NCBI RefSeq assembly: GCF_007859855.1
Contig: NZ_SJPK01000007.1
Span: forward strand, 148,542 to 212,541
Source of the DNA: Allorhodopirellula solitaria
GTDB lineage: Bacteria > Planctomycetota > Planctomycetia > Pirellulales > Pirellulaceae
Length of the DNA stretch: 64,000 nucleotides
Direction of reading: 5' to 3'
Shown one piece after another: positions 8,319 through 17,600 of the stretch (positions are counted from its first letter, which is position 1; each line of letters starts with the position of its first letter). The notes below the pieces were generated by a model, which was not told the origin of the DNA, searched no databases, and saw only the letters and a list, made by a program, of their open reading frames with translations. The position numbers and the translations under genes were made by a program.

Positions 8319-10247
8319 ATGACCTCCAGCGAAGAGCGATTGAGCACCGACGACGTTCGCAGTGACGAACCACTCACGCACGCCCAAACAGTTTGGTTCG
8401 AAGAACCGCTGTTGCTCGAGCGTGGTGGCGAGCTGCCGCGAATCCGTTGCTGCTACGAGACTTGGGGGACGCTCAACGCGGACGCCTCCAATGCGATCTT
8501 GGTCTGTCATGCTGTCTCGGGCGACTCCCATGCCGCCCGCCACGATGCCGACGACCAACCGGGCTGGTGGGATGGCTTGATCGGGCCAGGGCTGCCCATT
8601 GACACCAATCGTTTTTTCGTGGTCTGCCCGAACGTGCTCGGCGGATGCCGGGGGACAACCGGCCCCGGCGATTTGCGTGGCGAGAGTGGTAGCGAGAAAA
8701 ACGGGGCGCTCGACGGGCAGAGCCATCCGCCAGCGAGCCATCCGGCGCCGAGCGATCCGGCGCCGACGAGCGGTGGCCAGCCCTATGGTGCGGATTTCCC
8801 TCGGATCACACTCGGTGACATGGTGGAGGTCCAGCGTCGCTTGGCCGATTCGCTGGGGATTACCAAGTGGCGGGCCATCGTCGGTGGATCCCTCGGTGGG
8901 CATCAAGCGTTGCAGTGGGTCAGTCGCTACCCAGACTGCACCCACACATGCATCGCAATCGCCACCTCGCCGCGGCTGACCAGCCAAGCGTTGGGATTCG
9001 ACGTGATCGCCCGCAACGCGATTCAAACCGATCCGCATTTCCATGGCGGCCAGTACTACGACCGTCCCAATCGTCCGGTTACCGGCTTGGCCATCGCCCG
9101 CATGCTCGGGCACATCACGTATCTCAGCGTGGCGGCGATGGAGGCTAAGTTCGATCCGGACCGCCACGACCCGCGCCACATCGCCTCCGATTTCGAGCAG
9201 CGTTTCAGCGTCGGTTCCTACCTCGCCCACCAAGGGCAAAAGTTCACGACACGGTTCGATGCCAACAGCTACATCACGCTGTCGATGGCGATGGACCTAT
9301 TCGACTTAGGTAGCAACCGCTTGCGTTTGATGGAAACCTTTGACGAGTGCACGTGCGATTTTCTACTGATCAGTTTCAGCAGTGACTGGTTGTTCCCGCC
9401 GGATCAGTCGCGAGAGATTGTCAACGCGCTGACCGCACTCGACAAACGGGTGACCTATGCGGAGATCACCACCGATGCTGGTCACGACGCATTTCTGATC
9501 GCCCGAGACATGGCGACCTACGGGCCGCTGGTGCAAGAACGCCTGCGTCCCCTCTCAGAGAAGCTACGGCCCCCGACCGAAGAACCGTCCGGTGAAGACG
9601 CGTCCCACGCAGCGGCATCCGAAACTCAAGCTCCGGTGCAGCTGACTGTTGCGGAAGAATCGATCCTGGAAATCATTCCCGCGGGCAGTCGAGTGCTCGA
9701 TCTCGGCTGCGGCTGCGGCGAGCTGCTCGCGGCGATCCGAGATCGTCACGCGGAAACCCCGATGAGACTGATGGGTGTCGAAGTCGCTCAAGAAAAAATT
9801 CTTTCGACGGCCATGCGTGGCCTCGATGTCATCGACTATGACCTCAACAACGGACTACCCGCTTTCATCGACAACCAATTCGATGTGGTCATCCTCAATG
9901 CCACCCTGCAGGCGGTCGACAATGTCGTTGCACTGCTCGAAGAGATGCTGCGAGTGGGCAAGAAAGGGATCATCAGCTTTCCCAATTTCGCCTACCGTGT
10001 CCTGCGGGACGACTACGTCACTCGGGGACGATCACCTCGGGCGGCAGGCGAGTTTGACTTTGCCTGGCACGACACGCCCAATCGGCGATTTCCCACGATT
10101 GCCGACGTACACGATCTGCTAATTGAATTGGGTGTGACAATCGATCGTGAGATCTACTGGGACGTCAGCCAGTCGCGTCATATTGAAGCGGACGACGACC
10201 CCAACTTGAATGCAGACACCGCCGTCCTGGAATTTCATTGCGATTGA
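8319..10247 (+). CDS. metX: MetX-MetW fusion: homoserine O-acetyltransferase with C-terminal MetW methyltransferase-like domain
   Basis: 642 residues. Residues about 20-415 are an alpha/beta-hydrolase of the MetX family: the nucleophile Ser191 in VGGSLGGHQALQW, Asp356 in SSDWLFPPDQS and His389 in TDAGHDAFL make up the triad. Residues about 445-642 match MetW, a SAM-binding-fold protein: RVLDLGCGCGELL (458-470), DVVILNATLQAV and GIISFPNFA. In many bacteria metX and metW are adjacent separate genes, and MetW supports MetX activity; here they form one chain joined by a polar linker (about 416-444). Between GTTGPGDLR and PYGADFPRITLGD, where MetX usually has about 10-15 residues, lies a low-complexity insert (about 120-154, containing HPPASHPAPSDPAPTSGG) encoded by short repeated DNA. 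The stop overlaps the convergent pseudouridine synthase gene by 13 bp. Confidence 0.92.
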   Translation: MTSSEERLSTDDVRSDEPLTHAQTVWFEEPLLLERGGELPRIRCCYETWGTLNADASNAILVCHAVSGDSHAARHDADDQPGWWDGLIGPGLPIDTNRFFVVCPNVLGGCRGTTGPGDLRGESGSEKNGALDGQSHPPASHPAPSDPAPTSGGQPYGADFPRITLGDMVEVQRRLADSLGITKWRAIVGGSLGGHQALQWVSRYPDCTHTCIAIATSPRLTSQALGFDVIARNAIQTDPHFHGGQYYDRPNRPVTGLAIARMLGHITYLSVAAMEAKFDPDRHDPRHIASDFEQRFSVGSYLAHQGQKFTTRFDANSYITLSMAMDLFDLGSNRLRLMETFDECTCDFLLISFSSDWLFPPDQSREIVNALTALDKRVTYAEITTDAGHDAFLIARDMATYGPLVQERLRPLSEKLRPPTEEPSGEDASHAAASETQAPVQLTVAEESILEIIPAGSRVLDLGCGCGELLAAIRDRHAETPMRLMGVEVAQEKILSTAMRGLDVIDYDLNNGLPAFIDNQFDVVILNATLQAVDNVVALLEEMLRVGKKGIISFPNFAYRVLRDDYVTRGRSPRAAGEFDFAWHDTPNRRFPTIADVHDLLIELGVTIDREIYWDVSQSRHIEADDDPNLNADTAVLEFHCD

Positions 10248-11224
10248 TTCGATTGCGCCCAACCCGGCGGTGGACTCTCATACACACATCGCTGAGGTGT
10301 GCCCTCGGACGCGGCGTTGTCTGGATGAATCAAGCCAATCCGCCAGGCATGCAGGCACATCACAGGGTCGCCGACACCCAACGTTTGAGTGGGCCGCCGG
10401 TTTCGATCTGATTTATCGACGACAGTTGTAGCGTAGAACGGATCACCAACGACAGGAAACCCCATCGCCGCGGCGTGTACCCGAATCTGGTTCGTGCGGC
10501 CGGTGATGGGAGTCGCCTGCAGCAACGACGTGCCGTCTTGAAAACGATCCAGGCGACGAAACAAGGTATCGGCAGGCTGACTGCCCTCGTTGACGATCCG
10601 TGCCCCCGCCGTATTGCGATGGCCCAATGATTTGGCATCGCCGATCTCAAGGTCGCACCGATACTCGTCCCAGGGGACGTGGCCCTGGACTCGGGTGAGG
10701 TACTGCTTCTCGACTTGGCGGCTCTCAAACTGAGGCTGCACGATCGAGGCCGCAGCCGCTGTGCGAGTGAAGATGACCACGCCCGTCGTGTTGGCGTCGA
10801 GCCGATGAGCGATCCGCAGTGAATCATCGGGATACGCGGTTGCGAGCAGCATTGACAATGTGTTGCGATAGAAGCGACCACTCGGATGCACGGGTAACGG
10901 AGCGGGCTTGTCGACGACCAGCAGTGCCCGATCGGCATGCAGGATCCCGATCGTCGCACTGACAGCGGGCTCCACATAGCGAGGGATCACATGTCGATAC
11001 CGTTCGCCCGCAGCGACGCGGCGGTCCTCACCGACCTCTTGGTCTCCGATGGTGATTTCACCGCAGGCGATCCACCTCCGCCAGTTCTCTCGAGGCGTGG
11101 GCGGATGGAACTCGCACAAAAAGTCGATCAGTGGCAGGCCCGACTGAGCCTGTCGCACGCGCATCAAACGCTCGTTCAGATAGGGCAGGCAGCCGGGGAG
11201 CGGGTCGAAACGGATCGTTTTCAT
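10235..11224 (-). CDS. RluA-family pseudouridine synthase
   Basis: 329 residues, ATG at 11224. An S4-like N-terminal region (RENWRRWIACGEITIGDQEV) precedes the RluA catalytic domain: VVDKPAPLPVHPSGR, then the signature IAHRLDANTTGVVIF with the catalytic Asp, and TGRTNQIRVHAAAMGFPVVGDPFY near the end. These enzymes convert uridine to pseudouridine in rRNA or tRNA; the exact site cannot be deduced. Its last 13 bp overlap the end of metX-metW, so the two genes converge with no room for a terminator between them. The 5' end is 146 bp from the divergent aldehyde dehydrogenase gene. Confidence 0.88.
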   Translation of the reverse strand: MKTIRFDPLPGCLPYLNERLMRVRQAQSGLPLIDFLCEFHPPTPRENWRRWIACGEITIGDQEVGEDRRVAAGERYRHVIPRYVEPAVSATIGILHADRALLVVDKPAPLPVHPSGRFYRNTLSMLLATAYPDDSLRIAHRLDANTTGVVIFTRTAAAASIVQPQFESRQVEKQYLTRVQGHVPWDEYRCDLEIGDAKSLGHRNTAGARIVNEGSQPADTLFRRLDRFQDGTSLLQATPITGRTNQIRVHAAAMGFPVVGDPFYATTVVDKSDRNRRPTQTLGVGDPVMCLHAWRIGLIHPDNAASEGTPQRCVYESPPPGWAQSNQSQ

Positions 11225-11370
11225 ATTGACGGGAAATCCTGCTACCGAGCGAGCCGGTGAGGGACGGGTGTCTCGCCGCCCCCGTGATGCCCGGTTGAGA
11301 AGAATGCTTGGATCATCGACGATAGAGCCTCACTGTTCATCTCGCAATATCTCACACTTGAGCGCCCGCC

Positions 11371-12963
11371 ATGACTATCGCCGCTACCGATCTTCGCCCC
11401 GTTCTGATCGCTGGATCCTGGCGTGATGCCTCGTCAAATTCGACGTTTCAGGCCACCGATCCCAATCGCAACGAGACGCTCACCCCCACCTTTCCAGTCA
11501 GCGATTGGCAGGACTGCGACGCGGCTCTCGATGCCGCAGCCGAAGCTGCCGTGGAGCTGCGGCGATTGCCGGCAACGAAAATCGCTGCCTTTCTCGAACT
11601 GTATGCGGACAAGATCGAGGCGGCTAAAGACGCGTTGGTCGAGTCGGCATTCGCCGAGACCGGGCTCGCCCGCTCACCCCGTTTGGCAGACGTCGAGTTG
11701 CCACGCACGAGCAACCAACTGCGCGCCGCCGCGGCGGCCTGCCGCAGTGGGAACTGGGCACTGCCCACGATTGATACCCAAGCCGGCATCCGCTCCTGCT
11801 ATCGACCTCTCGGCCCGGTCTGCATTTTCGGCCCGAACAACTTTCCCTTCGCCTTCAACAGTGTCTCCGGAGGCGATTTCGCCGCCGCCATCGCAGCGGG
11901 CAACCCCGTCATCGGCAAAGCAAACAGCTCGCATCCCGAGACCACACGTCTGCTCGCCGAGCTCGCCCAGGAAGCGGTGAACGAAAGCGGACTGCCCGCG
12001 GCAACGGTCCAGTTGATCTATCGCACCAGCCACGCCGACGGTGAACGACTGGTGGCCGATCCACGCGTCGGCGCGACCGGATACACGGGCAGCCGCGGTG
12101 CTGGCCTGGCTCTGAAGTCCGCTGCCGACCAGGCAGGCAAGCCCATCTATCTGGAACTCTCTAGCGTGAATCCGGTCGTCGTGACTCCGGGAGCATTGGC
12201 ACAGCGGGGTGAAAAGATGGTCGATGAATTCGTCGGCAGTGCGTTGATGGGGGCGGGTCAGTTCTGTACCAATCCCGGCATCGTGATGCTGGTCGCGGGC
12301 TCGGAAACGGATGAGTTCATCGATGGGGTGAAAGCTCGCTTTGCCTCCGCCGCAGCCGGCACGCTGCTCTCGCCCGCCGTGGCTCGCTCGCTCACTCAAA
12401 GCGTGCAGACGCTGACCGGACTCGGGGCTGAGCTGCTGACCGGCGGTGGTGAATCGGAATCCGGCCGCTGCGCCGTCGCCAACACGTTGATGCGCGTCGA
12501 CGGTGCGGCGTTCGTCAAAGACCCGGAAGGGTTTCAAACCGAAGCGTTTGGCAACGCGTCCTTGATGGTCGTGGCCGACAGTGTTGAGCAACTCTGCCAA
12601 GCCATCGATCAGCTCGAAGGCAACCTGACAGGCTGCATCTATTCGAGTGAGAGCGGTAGTGAAGAAGCCGATGTCGAAAGGATCACGTTCGTGCTCGAGC
12701 CGAAGGTCGGCCGCCTACTCAATGATAAAATGCCAACGGGAGTTGCCGTCAGCCCCGCGATGAACCACGGCGGCCCCTATCCAGCGACCGGTCACCCCGG
12801 ATTCACCGCGGTGGGCATCCCCGCCTCGATGCTGCGTTTTGGCAAACTGACGAGCTTCGACAACGTTCGCCCCCCGCGGCTACCGTGCTTGCTCAAAGAC
12901 GAGTCGCCAATGGAGGAAACCATGCGGCTGATCGATGGCCAATGGCGCGGCGGCAGCGTGTAA
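11371..12963 (+). CDS. Aldehyde dehydrogenase (NADP+), alpha-ketoglutaric semialdehyde dehydrogenase type
   Basis: 530 residues, ATG at 11371. Catalytic Cys299 in MGAGQFCTNPG, general base Glu262 in YLELSSVNPV, and the cofactor and oxyanion segment GPNNFPFAFN (154-163) are all present. TGSRGAG marks the Rossmann glycine loop. Length and the ELSSVNPV/QFCTNPG forms match the KGSDH branch, which oxidises 2,5-dioxopentanoate to 2-oxoglutarate in pentose, hexarate and hydroxyproline breakdown. No partner genes of those pathways are next to it, so the substrate is inferred from family only. A strong hairpin begins at its stop codon. Confidence 0.85.
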   Translation: MTIAATDLRPVLIAGSWRDASSNSTFQATDPNRNETLTPTFPVSDWQDCDAALDAAAEAAVELRRLPATKIAAFLELYADKIEAAKDALVESAFAETGLARSPRLADVELPRTSNQLRAAAAACRSGNWALPTIDTQAGIRSCYRPLGPVCIFGPNNFPFAFNSVSGGDFAAAIAAGNPVIGKANSSHPETTRLLAELAQEAVNESGLPAATVQLIYRTSHADGERLVADPRVGATGYTGSRGAGLALKSAADQAGKPIYLELSSVNPVVVTPGALAQRGEKMVDEFVGSALMGAGQFCTNPGIVMLVAGSETDEFIDGVKARFASAAAGTLLSPAVARSLTQSVQTLTGLGAELLTGGGESESGRCAVANTLMRVDGAAFVKDPEGFQTEAFGNASLMVVADSVEQLCQAIDQLEGNLTGCIYSSESGSEEADVERITFVLEPKVGRLLNDKMPTGVAVSPAMNHGGPYPATGHPGFTAVGIPASMLRFGKLTSFDNVRPPRLPCLLKDESPMEETMRLIDGQWRGGSV

Positions 12964-13018
12964 GCGTTGAGCTGAACTGCGGACAGCTCGGGAAGATCAT
13001 CCCGAGCTGCCCAACGCT
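12963..13018 (+). terminator. Nested hairpin after the aldehyde dehydrogenase gene
   Basis: Arms CAGCTCGGGA (12984-12993) and TCCCGAGCTG (13000-13009) pair perfectly around a 6-nt loop. An outer pair AGCGTTG (12963-12969) / CAACGCT (13012-13018) extends the structure. It begins at the stop codon. There is no T-run, so it may act as a Rho-type or RNA-stabilising element instead of an intrinsic terminator. Confidence 0.55.
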
Positions 13019-13059
13019 AGGAAGCAATCGTCGCTGGCATTCAAAGGGTCCTTGACCCA

Positions 13060-13185
13060 CAAGTTCTCCTACGCCGAAGGCGTTTAAGATAATACCCGGT
13101 GGTTTGAGCGCAAGCGAACACCCCCAGATACGTCGCGAGACGCAAGAACCAACCCCGAATGGGGTGGAAGATCATTCACGACAAA
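13060..13185. repeat. Dispersed intergenic repeat, copy 1 of 2 in the window
   Basis: About 120 bp that aligns along its length with 52302-52425. Shared blocks are CCGNNGGCGTTT, CCGGTGGTT, GAGCGNAGCGAACACC, ACGCAAGNNCCAACCCCG and TGAAGATCATTCACG-like tails (here GGAAGATCATTCACG). ACCCCGAATGGGGT forms a small hairpin. The rest of 13019-13418 shows no gene. Confidence 0.6.
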
Positions 13186-13418
13186 ATCTGCGTCCCACTT
13201 CGAGGTCGACACTCCACGACCAACGAACCACAAGCTGACGAGGGAACCCGTCTCGATGCCGCGGTTTTCTAATTTCAAAACGCTGCTTCCCGTGTGACAA
13301 GCACACAGGGAAGCTGACTCATGGGCGATCATCAGGACGAAGGCCCTCGGCATAATCCACCGAAACACTTCATCCGACGAACTTAGCCCCTGTTGCCCTG
13401 CACTACAGCGTCATCAGA

Positions 13419-14303
13419 TCACTTCATCAGTGCAGCGACTGGTTCGCCCTCTTCGCTGAGGTTTCCGGTGGTCCACAGCAGTCCACGGACGACGAGATCG
13501 AGGTAGCGGGCGTCGGCTACCGTTTCGTTTTGATGGCCCAGTGTGGTGCTGAAGATTTTGGTTTGCTTCGGTCCGTATTCGCTCGTCCAGACGACAACCG
13601 CCTCGGACACGTTCCCCTTGGCGTCGGGATCGCGTTTGAGCTGGCGCTTGTTGGGTGGGACCGCTTGCTTGCCCGACGCCAGCGCCGTCGTGCCATCCAT
13701 CACGCGCACGTTGTTGTACAGTTCTTCGTTGATGGTCGTCCAATTCTCGAGTCCCTTGGTGGCTGGATGATCAGCGTTGGTAAAGACTACATCGATCGGA
13801 AACTTGGGGCCGTGGCCCGTCGACTGCAATCCGATCATCTCATACCACTTCGAATTTTCAGCACCCTGCTCGACGGGCTTGCGAAAATCGCCCCAGCGAT
13901 AGCTGTGCATGGCACAGTGCAGGTTCACCGCAGGCACGCCGCTTCGATGGGCGGCTAAGATCCGTTCCACGTAGGCTTTGTCGGTCACGTCGGCCGAGCA
14001 TTCATCGTGGACAACGACATCATAACCTTCGGCCCAATCATCGGACTGGTAGATCTCAAACGTTGCTCGGGTTGTCGCATTGGGGCTGAGCGCCACCGTG
14101 ACGTCGGCATGCAGACGCGCCTCGATCCCCTCTTTGAGCAGTTTGGACTGGGTCGGATAGTCGTGACAACAGCCTCCTGCGACGAGTAGCACTTTCAGCG
14201 GAGAAGAGTCAGCCGCGCCGTCGTTCGCCTGAGCGTGATGGGGTCCTTGGGAGAGGAGGATGGCAAGGACGAGAAGACAGAAGGTGATCGATTTGTGTGT
14301 CAT
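13419..14303 (-). CDS. Exported ThuA-domain protein
   Basis: 294 residues with a signal peptide (MTHKSITFCLLVLAILLSQGPHHAQA), so it is secreted or periplasmic. The body is a ThuA-like class I glutamine-amidotransferase-like fold: VLLVAGGCCHDYPTQSKLLKEGIEAR, YDVVVHDECSADV, VPAVNLHCAMHSYRWGDF and GHGPKFPIDVVFTNADHPATKGL. ThuA domains are frequent in planctomycetes and are linked to sugar (trehalose) utilisation in rhizobia, but the reaction is not known. It is a single-gene unit flanked by repeat-bearing spacers. The ThuA call is firm; the function is not. Confidence 0.82.
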   Translation of the reverse strand: MTHKSITFCLLVLAILLSQGPHHAQANDGAADSSPLKVLLVAGGCCHDYPTQSKLLKEGIEARLHADVTVALSPNATTRATFEIYQSDDWAEGYDVVVHDECSADVTDKAYVERILAAHRSGVPAVNLHCAMHSYRWGDFRKPVEQGAENSKWYEMIGLQSTGHGPKFPIDVVFTNADHPATKGLENWTTINEELYNNVRVMDGTTALASGKQAVPPNKRQLKRDPDAKGNVSEAVVVWTSEYGPKQTKIFSTTLGHQNETVADARYLDLVVRGLLWTTGNLSEEGEPVAALMK

Positions 14304-14392
14304 GCGAAATGTCGTTGGAGAGGTGGATCAGAGAGGAATGGGGGGAAAGAGTCCGAGTAAGCACGTCTGGGGAAGTTTGTCCGCATCACTCC

Positions 14393-14475
14393 ATTAGCCG
14401 GTGGGCGTTAGCCCCGGTTTTCTGCCGCCAACCGCGAAGCGTTGGCGGAACCGGGGCTAACGCCCACCGGCTAAT
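14393..14475. repeat. 83-bp near-perfect palindrome (intact member of a dispersed family)
   Basis: Perfect 27-bp arms at 14393-14419 and 14449-14475 (ATTAGCCGGTGGGCGTTAGC.. and its complement). Inside, CCGCCAA (14425-14431) pairs with TTGGCGG (14442-14448), leaving only TTCTG unpaired on one side and a CCGCGAAGCG loop. Diverged relatives lie at 125-228 and 50911-50990. It sits in the 343-bp spacer 14304-14646, which holds no gene and also contains a GAACCTTGCTTCGCTCGGGA hairpin repeat near 14552. Confidence 0.8.
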
Positions 14476-14646
14476 GAACCGAAACAACTCCCCCGACCTG
14501 CTTACTACGAGAACGCGTTGATTGTTGTGAAAGTGTTGCCGATTCCTGCCCGAACCTTGCTTCGCTCGGGAGGGTGACATCAGGAAAGGAAACTACCACA
14601 ACGAAATGCAACGGTAACCGTTCACAACCTCGACGAATCAACAGGT

Positions 14647-17600
14647 TCAGAACAGATTGGATTGACCGAAGACAGCGTCGATGCTTTCTTCACGGGTCGC
14701 GTGATCTTCCCGAGAGGCGAAAGCATCGTCAACCGGCACGGTGATGTGATCCAAACCGGAGGCCCCCACCGGATCGGTGGTAGGTTCCCCGGCGGGCTCT
14801 TGTTCGACCCCGCCAAGACGGTTCAGCTCGTTGATCACTTGCAGGGCATCGAGTTCGGTGACAAATCCATCTCCCGATACGTCGAGATAAACGAGATCGT
14901 CCGAGAGGCTGCCTGCGGTAGCGACCGTCGTTCTCGATTCATTGAGGAAATTAATGATTCTCAATGCGTCCAGTGACGTCACGGCATCGTCGTTGTTGAC
15001 GTCGTAAGCATCAGCCAGATTCTGCAAAGGAGCGACGGGCAGCACGAACTCATGATCGACCGAGAGCGGGAACGGGCCGACTTCCAATGCACGGATAACC
15101 AGATCAATATCGCCGTGGACGTCTCTACCGGGGCGACCTACTAGCTCGAGCGTGTCAGGATTGAAGGTCAACCAATCCGGAAGGCTCAGTTTGACCCGGC
15201 CTCCTTCGTCGAGCACCACGTCGCCATTCTGATCGCGTACCTTCTGACCGATCCGCAATAAGAAATCACCATCTTCGGGATCCGATGCGATGTCTTGAGG
15301 AATCGTCAGACGGTAGGTGGTCCCGGTCACGATGTGTTCGCCGTCAAAGGTACGGGCGAGAATCGCATCGTTGAACACCGGCGGCTCGTTGACTTCGTTC
15401 AGCTCGATCTGCACATCGATCGGCTGCACGGTCGAGCTATTGCCGTCGGAAACTCGGACCTGCAGATCCAGGTCCTCTGGATCGATCGCTCGGAAGTCCG
15501 CTAGATCAAAATCGCCGCGAACTTTCAACAAGAACGGGTCGATATCCGCAACCGGTTTGCCGGGCGAATTGGCCGCCGATTCAAACTCAAAGAACTGCTG
15601 CGCCGTGCCGCCGATGATCTCAATCGAGAGGCTGCTGCCGGCAATGTTTGGATCGGGATCGACAACTCCGATGCGTCCAATCTCATCTCCAGGGGAAGGC
15701 ACTTCGGAGACAAAGATTTTATTGGTCGTTACGTAAGCTGGCTCGTTGACATCGTTGACGTAGACTCGAAATGGCTGCGTTGTGGTCGGGAGCTGGCCGG
15801 TCCGGTCGACGATTTCAAAAGACAGGTCGTGATGGGGTGCCGCCTCGTAATCGAGAGTGACTCCGTCGGCCAATTGCAAACGGCCGCTGAGCGGATCGAA
15901 CTGGAACAGGTCCGAATCGGGGCCCGGCAGCAGCTCATACGCGTAATCAGAATTCAGCCCTTCCGGATCGACCAGCGCCAGCGTCGCGATCAACAGTCCT
16001 GGCTGGTTCTCGCTCGCGGGGCTGTTCTGATTGCTGTTTCGGTTCAGCACAGCGGGCTCGTTCACATCCTGCACGTTCAGAACGATCGTGGATGTCGTGG
16101 CCAGCGGCGGGCTACCGTTGTCACTGACGGAAACGTCGAACCGAATTTCCGGAGCGGTTTCAAAATCCAATGCTTGCCCCGGATTGAGGACCACCTGGCC
16201 GGCGGCTGTTACGTGCAGCAAGGAACTTGGGTTGACGAGTTGGAATGTGTGATTCTGCCCGTCGTCTGGGTCCATCGCTTCGAGGTTCGCCAATTCGCCG
16301 GTCGCCGACTCGGGCACGTCGAAGGATGTCGTGGCAACCTGTGGCGGATCGTTTTCATCGGAGACACGAATGATTTTGTCGGCGATGGCAACGCCCGGTG
16401 TCTGCCCCTCAGCCGAGTTGTTGTCGCTGACGCGAACCCTCAGGACCAGTGAGCTGATCGCTTCAAAATCAAGCGGAGCGGTCAGGCGGACGACTCCGGT
16501 GAGTTGATCGACCGAGAAATAGGGTGAGCCGTCATTCTCAAAGAAATCCTCGTCCGTACTTGGAATCACATCATAGGTGAGCTGTTGGTCGGAATCGGCA
16601 TCCGGGTCGACCGCATCGATGCGCCCGATTACGGTGCCTGTTGTCGCGCCAGCGACAGCGCCCTCGGGCACCGACAGCTCCGCATCCGAAATAACCGGCG
16701 CCTCGTTGATGTCGTTGAGTTGCAACGTGACGCGTGCCGATTCGCTCGCACCAAGCTCGTCCGAAACACGAACGGTCAAGATCCGCTCGGGCTCGGCTTC
16801 AAAGTCCAGGTCCGCGTCAGCGGTCGTGCGGATCTCGGCGGTGAAGTCGGGCAGGACCACGAGTTCCAATCCCGTGCTGTTGCCGGCAACGAACTCATAG
16901 GTCAACCCAGAGTTATCGGCGTCGTAGGCATCGATGGTCCCGATCACGCTACCCGCCGGTGGATTCTCATCGAGGTTGAAGACAATATTCGTGCCCTCTG
17001 GGAAAGTGGGCGCGGTGTTGGGACGAAACTCGCTATCGAAGAAAAAGTTTTCGTACTTCGTAATCCGGAACGGTGTCGTCGACGTGGCGAGCAGATTGGC
17101 GACTTCGGCGGTCCCGGCAACGGCGAGTTCATAGTTGCCGGGGAACAGGCCGCCGATCTCGTAAATCCCATTTTGATCCGTGATCGCAACCGGTTCAGGC
17201 TGCAGGTAGCTGAACGAATCAAAGCTCACATTGAATGAGTCTGCGTTGAAGGAATCGTCGCCGTAGGCCTCCACACGCACGATCTGCTCACCGGGCGCAG
17301 ACACGGTTATCCGTCCTCGCTGACTACCACTGACGGCCGAACTCAGCGACGTGGCGACGAGCTCGCCTGCGGCGTTGTAAGCATCGAGCCGCCCGTACAC
17401 AAATCCACGCGAGTTCGAATTGAACACATCAATCGATGCTGAGCTGATCGGCCGAAAGAAATCGAATCGCAAACGGTTCGATGAGTAGAACTCATCGAAC
17501 GGGCCCGCACTGAAAATCCGATTTCCCACGGTACGAAAACCAATCTGCTGGCGACGCGAAACAATATCGTCCGTGACGATCGCACCATCGGCTCGGGCCC

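Noticed and set aside
7872-9239. 455-codon minus-strand frame across metY and metX
   Set aside because: It spans two well-supported genes on the other strand and has no recognisable family.
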